From contig JAEWVL010000121.1 in assembly GCA_023396665.1 (NCBI GenBank), positions 1 to 6,254 on the forward strand: DNA of 6,254 nt. The letters run 5' to 3'. This DNA is from Spirochaetota bacterium (GTDB taxonomy: Bacteria; Spirochaetota; UBA4802; JAFGJZ01). The notes under the pieces were generated by a model. The model made no database searches. It saw nothing but the letters and a program-made list of their open reading frames with translations, and was not told the origin of the DNA. A program made the position numbers and the translations under genes. Below are positions 1 through 4,827 of this stretch, piece by piece (position 1 is the first letter of the stretch; every line of letters begins with the position of its first letter).

Positions 1-445
1 GGGTTTTTCGATCAAGAAGATGGTCAGAAAAACAATAGTATGCATATTTCGCGAAACCGTCAACGGTACGAAGGTCAAAGATATTACCATACACCTGCGG
101 ATCGAGCATCGACAGATACTCAGTCGAGGCCTTCGTATATTGCATCACCAGCTCGTTATTGAGCCCGACCACATACACGGTGTCCTGCGCGTTGGCACCG
201 TTGAACTCGGTTCGCTCGAAAAGCCCGTCGATGGTATAGGTGGTGATGACGCTGCCCTTGTCGTACAGGCGCTTTTTGATTCGGGAACCGCTGTAGTCGT
301 ACAGATACGATTCTGAGGGTATATCCGCACCGCTCACCTGCGAAACACGTCCCGCAAGATTATAGTCGATAAGCTGTCCGTCCGACAGGGTACCGTTTGC
401 GCGGTAGTTCGCAAGAGCCGCATCACTCGCGCGCCGAAGGGTCAT
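1..445 (-). CDS. RHS/YD-repeat core protein fragment, runs off left edge
   Basis: I translated the minus strand directly; this frame is open from an ATG at 445 to the left edge (about 148 residues). It reads like the late part of an RHS core: successive YD-type repeats (YNLAGRVSQVSG, YLYDYSGSRIKKRLYDKG, YTIDGLFERTEFNG), then YVVGLNNELVMQY and, at the edge, YYCFSDHL, close to the family's Y-x-x-[ST]-D-H-L-G motif. RHS proteins are large secreted or cell-surface proteins whose core forms a shell around a variable C-terminal toxin tip. Complete ones exceed 1000 residues, so this piece lacks most of the N-terminal part. An in-frame stop lies three codons upstream (454-452) and no good ribosome site precedes the ATG. 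Base composition is clearly richer in G+C than the AT-rich DNA to its right, so the 5' end looks like a recombination joint. It may be an orphan core fragment, with its own tip beyond the window. Family assignment is fairly sure; expression is doubtful. Confidence 0.8.
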   Translation of the reverse strand, partial: MTLRRASDAALANYRANGTLSDGQLIDYNLAGRVSQVSGADIPSESYLYDYSGSRIKKRLYDKGSVITTYTIDGLFERTEFNGANAQDTVYVVGLNNELVMQYTKASTEYLSMLDPQVYGNIFDLRTVDGFAKYAYYCFSDHLLDRKT

Positions 446-541
446 GTTGCTTCACAGAAAAAATAGTTTCGAAAGAACATTTACACTTTTACTGAATCAT
501 TGTATTGGCAAATCAACCAATAATCTCGAAAACTCAAAATC

Positions 542-706
542 TTATTCTGTGTCATCTATTTCCATTCGATCTGCAAGCGCCGCTTCTATCATCTCCTGCG
601 TTATTTGTTTGAATTTTGCAAGAAATTTTCTTAACACTATTGGTATATCTTTCGGAGTGAGGTCAAAAGCAAAACAAGCATAACCACATTCTCCCAGATA
701 GAAGGA
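542..706 (-). pseudogene. C-terminal remnant of a small unknown protein
   Basis: This is a minus-strand open frame of 54 codons ending in TAA, with no ATG and bounded upstream by TAA at 709-707, which overlaps the stop region of the secreted-protein gene before it. The residues look like genuine protein: a Cys/aromatic patch (ECGYACFAFDLTPKD), then a probable amphipathic helix (RKFLAKFKQITQEM) and an acidic end (ALADRMEIDDTE). The plus-strand frame opposite is serine-rich and looks like its shadow. I recognise no family. Its place directly before the RHS core fragment would suit the tail of an immunity-type or companion gene whose front was lost by recombination. It may also be a chance open frame. 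Confidence 0.4.
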
Positions 707-709
707 TTA

Positions 710-1441
710 TTACATAATTGAATACAATACTCCAAATTTAACAGCTGTTTCAATTACACCGGAATCATACGTTGATTCATAGTTAGGCCAAAAACCAAAA
801 CTAAAATCCGCAAACAATCTACTATTTACAAAGGTCAATTTTGGCGAGTAAACCGAAAAACCCATTCCAAAACCAAAAGAAAATGCGTTCTCTGTGTCTT
901 CATAAACAGGAGTTATTTCCTTTGCAGAATCATCAACAACATATCGATCTACAGTATAGTTGTCACAGGAGAAAATCCTATATAAGAACACAGCTCTCAA
1001 ACCGATAGCAATTACTCCGAAATCGATACCCGCTTCCGCACCAAAATCCAACTTATAAGATTTCCAATCTTTTAGATTATTTTCATAACCAAGATATGAA
1101 TACAAACCTATTGTACCCATCATGGATATGCCTTCAGTAGTTTGATTGTCAGAAGTATTTATTCCAAATCTTCCCTGTAAACCAAAAGAGGGATGTACAG
1201 CTTCTTTCCTGTCGCCCTTAATAAACGAATAGTCTCCATATTTCTCATCTGTATAACTATCCAGATCTCCATTTTCGAGAGTTACTTCTTTCACTTGTGA
1301 TTTTGTTTCTATATTCTTATATCGTATTGTGTTAACTACAGAATAGGAAGGACCAATATCAAAATAGGATGCAGCAAAAGAGGTTGTCGACATAAAAAAT
1401 AACACTAAAATTGATATGATAATAATGAGCTTGTTATTCAT
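710..1441 (-). CDS. Secreted beta-barrel-like protein, 243 aa (paralogue 1)
   Basis: Function unknown. I start it at the ATG at 1441, which has GGAG seven bases upstream; a longer start at 1462 would overlap the preceding stop as ATGA but has no such site. Residues 1-24 form a Sec signal peptide (MNNK, then a hydrophobic run to STTSFAA), with likely cleavage near A23/A24. The rest alternates hydrophobic/aromatic strands with polar loops: YFDIGPSYSVVN at 26-37, HPSFGLQGRFG at 83-93, GLYSYLGYE at 112-120, FGFGMGFSVYS at 189-199 and VKFGVLYSIM at the end. This suits a small outer-membrane barrel of perhaps 8-10 strands. It is clearly paralogous to the 243-aa protein at 3267-3998, sharing LENG, PSFGL-GR-G, LGYE-N-K-WKSYK-D, VDD and NSRL blocks. 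It follows the small tip ORF at 1459 by 17 bases and is probably co-transcribed with it. Possible roles are surface antigen, cargo or immunity-like partner of the tip. The gene is surely real; the barrel fold is inferred. Confidence 0.85.
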   Translation of the reverse strand: MNNKLIIIISILVLFFMSTTSFAASYFDIGPSYSVVNTIRYKNIETKSQVKEVTLENGDLDSYTDEKYGDYSFIKGDRKEAVHPSFGLQGRFGINTSDNQTTEGISMMGTIGLYSYLGYENNLKDWKSYKLDFGAEAGIDFGVIAIGLRAVFLYRIFSCDNYTVDRYVVDDSAKEITPVYEDTENAFSFGFGMGFSVYSPKLTFVNSRLFADFSFGFWPNYESTYDSGVIETAVKFGVLYSIM

Positions 1442-1448
1442 TCTTACA

Positions 1449-1452
1449 CTCC
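1449..1452 (-). promoter_or_regulatory. Ribosome binding site for the 1441 start
   Basis: GGAG on the minus strand, seven bases before the ATG at 1441. It decides the start in favour of MNNK over the in-frame ATG at 1462, which would add seven residues ahead of the signal peptide. Confidence 0.7.
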
Positions 1453-1458
1453 GTATAA

Positions 1459-1797
1459 TCATTTCGATAACCCATAAGCTAAACCGGCACCGTTTCCGTA
1501 TAAACCAAAAGGAGACCCGATCAATGCATATCCAACAGGAGAATCATAAGAACTGCCCAAATAACCGGTATTATCCAGACCTAAAGCAGACGACGCTGAA
1601 GCCGTCAGCATGCCTATAGGATCTAAGTACCAGTATCGATTTTTTTTCGAGCAACCCTCATCATGAACTATTGATGTTTGATGCGTACCAGATACATCTA
1701 AAAGAACCATCAATAAAGAATTGTCACCTATATCAGGATCACCATCAGCCGTATCTGTCGTATGATTATCACCCGGCAACCATGGGCGGGCCCGCAT
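1459..1797 (-). CDS. Small tip protein C with HDEGC motif, 5'-truncated
   Basis: The formal ORF from the first ATG encodes 112 residues, but the same frame is open for 40 more codons upstream (to a TAA at 1920-1918) without a start codon, so this is probably the 3' part of a longer gene. I know no family for it. Visible parts, numbered from the ATG: an acidic stretch (DTADGDPDIGD, 15-25); a core containing VLLDVSGTHQTSIVHDEGC (32-50); RYW-Y-LDPIGM (54-63), faintly like the R-x-x-x-[DN]-P-I-G motif near the end of RHS cores; then a glycine-rich end (GYALIGSPFGLYGNGAGLAYG). The core is shared with the ORF at 2973-3146 (18 of 20 residues identical), which shows a repeated module rather than a chance frame. 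It ends 17 bases before the secreted-protein gene at 1441. A displaced RHS-type C-terminal tip is the preferred reading, by inference from context. Confidence 0.6.
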   Translation of the reverse strand: MRARPWLPGDNHTTDTADGDPDIGDNSLLMVLLDVSGTHQTSIVHDEGCSKKNRYWYLDPIGMLTASASSALGLDNTGYLGSSYDSPVGYALIGSPFGLYGNGAGLAYGLSK

Positions 1798-1917
1798 CGA
1801 TTTATTCCGTGTGCCATCGCTACTGTAACTGCCTCCGAAGGTCCAGTTAAGAAAATCCTTCTTTTCAACACCTATGCCGTTTTCATATCCAAAAGCAGAC
1901 TGAACCGAATCAAAATG
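1798..1917 (-). pseudogene. Start-less 5' extension of tip C
   Basis: These 40 codons are in frame with, and uninterrupted before, the ATG at 1797. They read like protein (AFGYENGIGVEKKDFLNW, then TFGGSYSSDGTRNKS) yet contain no ATG, GTG or TTG, and are closed upstream by a TAA. The true gene therefore once began further upstream and has been cut, or was fused to a larger protein such as an RHS core. Confidence 0.45.
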
Positions 1918-1932
1918 TTATAATGCATCTAC

Positions 1933-1989
1933 TTAAATTCGCAACATATTTTCCAAGAATGCTTTGACAATGTATTTGAATGATTGCAT
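1933..1989 (-). other. 18-codon open frame between modules, doubtful
   Basis: Minus-strand ATG at 1989 to TAA, encoding MQSFKYIVKAFLENMLRI. It starts four bases after the stop of the 318-aa secreted protein, within the 73-base gap to the tip C frame. No ribosome site stands at a usual distance. It could be a residue of the sequence that once joined module B to tip C, or chance. Confidence 0.15.
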
Positions 1990-1992
1990 GAG

Positions 1993-2949
1993 TTAAAATA
2001 ACACACCGGCTCGCAGCTCAAAGTTACCAATGCTTTCATTGAAAATGATGTCATCTTCATAAGGTAATTCATATGATTTATACATTTCAGTCCCAAAATA
2101 ACCACTGAACATGACATTGTTTGCCTTTAAACCTGCGGTGATAAATAAATTGGTTATAAGTCTGTCTTTTCCACTTAATTTAAAATTTTCAACATCAGTG
2201 TAAATTTTTCCTTTCTGATATGGCATGATCATCATGGAATACCCGATACCAATATAAAAATTTTCAAATACGTAAGAAGCAATAGGCGTTATCTGAGGAC
2301 CAATCGTAAATACTTTATCCCCCTTGAATGTTCCACATCTGTTAAAAAATTCTCTTTCACCTTCGGGAATCAGGATATCTTTGCTTCTAAAAGTTGAATA
2401 ATTGTATGCAATACTTGTCAGTATTCCCAAACCCGGCCCGGGTTTTTGAAACTCATTATGCATGAATAGCATCTTATATGACATTTTGTTAAAAATAAAA
2501 AAATCATAAGTAAACAGATAACCGATTTCCCCATAATTATTAAACGAATACGCATTATATTCCTTATAATTATAGTCATCATCCCAACCCGGACCTTCCC
2601 GATCGCTGTCGCTTTTTACCAGTTTGTATGGTTTTTGATAAGTAATTGAACTTCTGATTAGTAACTCATTGTTTGTAAGGTATAGTTTTCCAATTTGACG
2701 TTTGAATGGTGATGTTTGGTAACTGATTGAAAGGAAATCATAGGCATATTCACATCCAACTGTTATCGGAGAAACATCGAGATTTTCCCATGCATAATCT
2801 GATAAATTTTCGTTATCCTCAAGTAACTCATTGAAAGACCAATTGAAACCAAGAATACCTCCGATATAAATTTTCTTTGTTTCTGATGCAACCAATTCTT
2901 GAGCAAAAAGAAATGTTATCAATGCAATTATTACCGGACAAGTTTTCAT
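1993..2949 (-). CDS. Secreted beta-barrel-like protein, 318 aa
   Basis: Function unknown. I choose the ATG at 2949, which has GAGG six bases upstream; the ATG at 2961 would place that site inside the gene. Residues 1-22 form a signal peptide (MKTCPVIIALITFLFAQELVAS, cleavage after A18-type or A21). The mature part is rich in Tyr, Phe and Asn with alternating strands: IYIGGILGFNWSF at 27-39, VGCEYAYDFLSISYQ at 64-78, NYGEIGYLFTYDFFIF at 138-153, GIGYSMMIMPYQ at 234-245 and ELRAGVLF at the C-terminus. That end has the terminal Phe and alternating pattern of the signal recognised by the outer-membrane assembly machinery. An acidic loop (EGPGWDDDYNYKEY) lies at 118-131. I see no clear alignment to the two 243-aa neighbours apart from this architecture. 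The gene lies 23 bases after the tip ORF at 2973, in the same arrangement as the neighbouring modules. The gene is sure, the barrel likely, the role open. Confidence 0.85.
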   Translation of the reverse strand: MKTCPVIIALITFLFAQELVASETKKIYIGGILGFNWSFNELLEDNENLSDYAWENLDVSPITVGCEYAYDFLSISYQTSPFKRQIGKLYLTNNELLIRSSITYQKPYKLVKSDSDREGPGWDDDYNYKEYNAYSFNNYGEIGYLFTYDFFIFNKMSYKMLFMHNEFQKPGPGLGILTSIAYNYSTFRSKDILIPEGEREFFNRCGTFKGDKVFTIGPQITPIASYVFENFYIGIGYSMMIMPYQKGKIYTDVENFKLSGKDRLITNLFITAGLKANNVMFSGYFGTEMYKSYELPYEDDIIFNESIGNFELRAGVLF

Positions 2950-2955
2950 TTTATA

Positions 2956-2959
2956 CCTC
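2956..2959 (-). promoter_or_regulatory. Ribosome binding site for the 2949 start
   Basis: GAGG on the minus strand, six bases before the ATG at 2949. It overlaps the alternative upstream ATG at 2961 and thereby argues against it. Confidence 0.65.
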
Positions 2960-2972
2960 ATTTATAATGCTA

Positions 2973-3146
2973 CTACATAATCCCAGTTCCCAAGAAACCT
3001 GCTGCATCTGATTGAGTTGAAGAAATCCAAAATGCTGATACCATACCGATAGGATTTCGTCCTGCGTATCTACGGTGATCATCGTCACAGCCTTCATCAT
3101 GTACAATAGAAGTTGCATGAATACCTGAAACATCCAACAATACCAT
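2973..3146 (-). CDS. Small tip protein B with HDEGC motif, 57 aa, probable remnant
   Basis: Found by translating the minus strand by eye: ATG at 3146 to TAG, 57 residues. It begins MVLLDVSGIHATSIVHDEGC, matching tip C (from residue 30 of that ORF) at 18 of 20 positions. After that, RRY-AGRNPIGM parallels RYW-YLDPIGM of tip C, followed by a diverged tail ending GFLGTGIM. The DNA here also resembles 1650-1710 at the base level. It lacks the acidic leader and the glycine-rich end of tip C, so it is a shorter or eroded copy. An in-frame TAA touches the ATG and there is no Shine-Dalgarno site, so independent translation is unlikely. It lies 23 bases before the 318-aa secreted-protein gene. A frame-shifted 60-residue ORF over the same DNA (from 3133) is a shadow and should not be annotated. 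Confidence 0.55.
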   Translation of the reverse strand: MVLLDVSGIHATSIVHDEGCDDDHRRYAGRNPIGMVSAFWISSTQSDAAGFLGTGIM

Positions 3147-3233
3147 TTATAACATCACAAGCGGGGTAAGGGCTTTGGCGGCGGCGAAGTTTTCAAAGAG
3201 CAAGGTGAATAAATCAGATAATACAGTAATAAT
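3147..3233 (-). pseudogene. Start-less fragment directly before tip B
   Basis: This minus-strand frame of 28 codons ends in the TAA that touches the ATG of tip B and is in phase with it. It reads SDLFTLLFENFAAAKALTPLVML and contains a short G+C-rich patch (3160-3190) unlike the AT-rich DNA around it. There is no ATG at its beginning and a TGA bounds it upstream (3236-3234). Since tip C continues through the equivalent position (SLLMVLLDVSG), this may be the joint where foreign or RHS-derived sequence was spliced to tip B, or where a sense codon became a stop. No family recognised. Confidence 0.3.
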
Positions 3234-3266
3234 TCAATCAATCCTTTGTACAATGAGCTTATCTAT

Positions 3267-3998
3267 TCACCAGATCGCGTACAACAATCCAATTCGTACA
3301 TAGCCATCATTGATATATGTATATTTTGACTTACCTACATATCCCAAACTACAAACAGAATCACAATACAGTCGACTATTAATATATGGAATTTTTGCCG
3401 AAAATAGCATAATACCTAGACCAAAACTGGCTGAACGAAAATATTTATCATCGCTATATGCAGGATAAATCCTTTTATTTGTATCATCAACGTGATATGA
3501 GTCCACAACTAATTCATTTGATGAAAATGAACGAAGTATCAGAACAGCTTTAAACCCAATTCCAATGAAACCATTATCAGCTGCTATTTCAATTCCATTA
3601 TCAAATTTATAAGATTTCCAATTCTTGCTGTTATCTTCATACCCAAGAAATATGTTATACCCTAAACCAACATTGAAATCAAGTAAATCTTTTGATCTCT
3701 TCTCTTTATAAAAAAAACCCACTCGTCCATACAAACCAAATGATGGAAACGTAGACAAGGTCTTATCTCCATAATCCCAATCATAATCATTATATTTTTT
3801 TGTAGATTCTGAGTACTTTGAATATTCAACAGTCTCTCCATTCTCCAATACTAAATCTGCAGTATCAAAACCATGTAAAGTATGAACTTTATTATATAAC
3901 GAATACGAGGCACCTAATTCCAAATAACGTTCCTCGGCATATAACTGAGCAAAAAACAGGAATAAAAACATTATGAGGATAAATTCATATTTATTCAT
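3267..3998 (-). CDS. Secreted beta-barrel-like protein, 243 aa (paralogue 2)
   Basis: Function unknown. The start at 3998 has AAAGGAGG four bases upstream; the ATG at 4019 would bury that site. Residues 1-21 form a signal peptide (MNKYEFILIMFLFLFFAQLYA, cleavage before EE). The mature protein repeats the plan of the protein at 710-1441 and has exactly the same length. Aligned pairs include YLELGASYSLYN/YFDIGPSYSVVN, LENG/LENG, PSFGLYGRVG/PSFGLQGRFG, LGYEDNSKNWKSYKFD/LGYENNLKDWKSYKLD, DSYHVDDTNKRIYPAY/DRYVVDDSAKEITPVY, INSRLYCD/VNSRLFAD and GLLYAIW/GVLYSIM. The terminal Trp and alternating strands suit an outer-membrane barrel. The extra-membrane loops (residues 55-85) differ most, as expected for exposed loops under diversifying pressure or drift. 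It follows the broken tip A by 57 bases. Gene sure; fold and cell-surface site inferred; role unknown. Confidence 0.85.
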   Translation of the reverse strand: MNKYEFILIMFLFLFFAQLYAEERYLELGASYSLYNKVHTLHGFDTADLVLENGETVEYSKYSESTKKYNDYDWDYGDKTLSTFPSFGLYGRVGFFYKEKRSKDLLDFNVGLGYNIFLGYEDNSKNWKSYKFDNGIEIAADNGFIGIGFKAVLILRSFSSNELVVDSYHVDDTNKRIYPAYSDDKYFRSASFGLGIMLFSAKIPYINSRLYCDSVCSLGYVGKSKYTYINDGYVRIGLLYAIW

Positions 3999-4002
3999 AG
4001 TT

Positions 4003-4010
4003 CCTCCTTT
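4003..4010 (-). promoter_or_regulatory. Strong ribosome binding site for the 3998 start
   Basis: AAAGGAGG on the minus strand, four bases before the ATG at 3998. It is the best Shine-Dalgarno match in the island and settles the start, suggesting that this secreted gene is actively translated although the tip ORF before it is broken. Confidence 0.75.
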
Positions 4011-4055
4011 AAACATCATAAATTGAACCGTACGAGAGATATCCCATTTTCATTT

Positions 4056-4205
4056 CTAGAACATCGCACCAATATCCGCACCCAGAGCAGGCACCATTGG
4101 TCCGCCCACTAAACTACCGACAATTACCCAATCAGCAACCATAGAACCAGTAGAAGAGGTTTTGTTTGTTTCTAACCGTGCTTTGCGATTTTCTTTCCTC
4201 TGCAT
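4056..4205 (-). pseudogene. Tip A, glycine-rich C-terminal part, broken frame
   Basis: Minus-strand ATG at 4205 to TAG, 49 residues. The second half (SMVADWVIVGSLVGGPMVP, then ALGADIGAMF) is hydrophobic and glycine-rich, and resembles in character the glycine-rich end of tip C. It overlaps the 51-residue ORF at 4132-4287 in another frame and has no ribosome site. A third frame over 4163-4264 contains LLDANGNCSDENNKGC, reminiscent of the LLDVSG...DEGC core of tips B and C. I take the region as a third tip copy broken by at least one frameshift. The position, just before a barrel gene, supports this; the residue similarity is weak. Confidence 0.35.
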
Positions 4206-4287
4206 CCCTTATTATTTTCATCGCTGCAATTTCCATTTGCATCGAGCAAAGAACTAATAGTAAATAACAGCTATTTCTTAATTTCAT
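4132..4287 (-). CDS. Possible 51-aa exported peptide or lipoprotein, overlapping tip A
   Basis: Minus-strand ATG at 4287 to TGA. The N-terminus is like a signal peptide: MKLRNSC, then YLLLVLCSMQMEIAA. LVLC could serve as a lipobox, with lipidation of C14, although the hydrophobic stretch is short. The remainder is charged (KIIRDAEERKSQSTVRNKQN) and ends FYWFYGC. Only a weak purine stretch precedes the ATG. Because other frames of the same DNA resemble the neighbouring tips, this may be the front of a frameshifted gene rather than a complete small protein. Low certainty. Confidence 0.25.
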   Translation of the reverse strand: MKLRNSCYLLLVLCSMQMEIAAMKIIRDAEERKSQSTVRNKQNLFYWFYGC

Positions 4288-4299
4288 ACCATGTCTTTT

Positions 4300-4325
4300 G
4301 TTATAACACTTTTGCGTGATGTCAA
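4300..4325 (-). promoter_or_regulatory. Candidate promoter for the accessory island
   Basis: On the minus strand, a perfect -35 hexamer TTGACA (4325-4320) is followed by TATAAC (4305-4300). The spacer is only 14 bases, shorter than the usual 16-18, so this is a weak call. The surrounding DNA is very AT-rich and it is the only long gap upstream of the three modules, so a promoter for them is expected in this region. Confidence 0.25.
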
Positions 4326-4462
4326 ATTAGTAATTATGTAATTTTGTATTTTTTTATAAAGCTGTTATTTTTGCGAATAATAAATATTCATCTTATATAA
4401 TTTGTTCATATTACCCGGCACGATTAGAACAGGGAATCTCTAAAAAATAATCTTTGCAACTC

Positions 4463-4527
4463 GAACCTCGAATAATTCCAATGAAAATCGAGGTTAAATC
4501 ATTGCGGGTGGTAATTATTCGAGGTTC
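4463..4527. repeat. Perfect 15-bp inverted repeat with 35-base spacer
   Basis: GAACCTCGAATAATT at 4463-4477 is matched by its exact reverse complement at 4513-4527. The spacer contains a further copy of TCGAGGTT (4488-4495), so the octamer or its complement occurs three times in 65 bases. There is no T-run after either arm, so it is not an ordinary terminator. It could be a binding site for a dimeric regulator, a recombination or transposon-end site, or a structured leader element of the island transcript. Confidence 0.7.
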
Positions 4528-4584
4528 CCAACAGAACATCCCAGGTATTTGCATACAATTCAAACGTTCACTCAAAATAAAGGC

Positions 4585-4785
4585 TCACGTGGCGCTATCC
4601 CCCCCCTTGATGATGTCATAAGCGGCACCATCCGGATGATACTCGACAAGACGTGTAGCACGTAAAGTTTTCAGACATACGTGATGGCGTGCAGAATATT
4701 TCCGAAGACACTCATTACATTCACTTCTACTGGATAAGGTCTCAGAAAGAAGAAATGCAAATTTTACAAAAAAAAGCTGTCCTGA
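4585..4785 (-). pseudogene. Start-less decayed frame with a G8 run
   Basis: The minus strand is open for 66 codons up to TGA at 4587-4585 with no ATG, GTG or TTG. The last third is protein-like (TLRATRLVEYHPDGAAYDI) and an earlier part has a C-x-x-C pair (ECNEC). Near the end it runs through eight consecutive G (complement of C at 4599-4606), read as Lys-Gly-Gly-Asp. Its beginning lies inside the terminator of the upstream gene, so it cannot be a complete gene. Remnant or chance; no family recognised. Confidence 0.25.
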
Positions 4786-4798
4786 TCAGGGACAGCCT
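4768..4798 (-). terminator. Intrinsic terminator after the carboxyltransferase gene
   Basis: GCTGTCC (4776-4782) pairs with GGACAGC (4790-4796) across a seven-base loop. On the minus strand the hairpin is followed by eight T (4775-4768). It lies 30 bases after the stop codon at 4828. The other side has CTCTTTTT, so weak termination in the opposite direction is also possible. It separates the carboxyltransferase transcript from the island. Confidence 0.85.
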
Positions 4799-4827
4799 CT
4801 TTTTCATGCAGATAGCAAAATCGTGTT

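Larger units (their letters stand above)
4288..4767. other. 480-base gap between the carboxyltransferase and the island
   Basis: No intact gene is seen on either strand. Its right part (4585-4785) carries a start-less minus-strand frame; the middle (4463-4527) carries a perfect inverted repeat; the left part (4288-4400) is strongly AT-rich with a possible promoter. A plus-strand frame from 4689 overlaps the carboxyltransferase tail and is not credible. Confidence 0.6.

Noticed and set aside
20..330. Open frames on both strands overlapping the RHS fragment
   Set aside because: The YD-repeat frame on the minus strand explains this DNA; the others are shadows of G+C-rich coding sequence.
444..683. 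Plus-strand 79-residue open frame
   Set aside because: Serine/isoleucine-rich shadow of the minus-strand remnant at 542-706 and of the joint; no ribosome site.
1442..1462. Start at 1462 overlapping the previous stop as ATGA
   Set aside because: Would add MIIRSVR before a good signal peptide, and the Shine-Dalgarno site is correctly placed for 1441.
2951..3133. 60-residue minus-strand frame from 3133
   Set aside because: Frame-shifted shadow of tip B; the frame from 3146 carries the sequence shared with tip C.
4450..4530. Integron attC site
   Set aside because: GTTAAAT is present inside the inverted repeat, but no matching RYYYAAC arm with the required layout, and no integrase.
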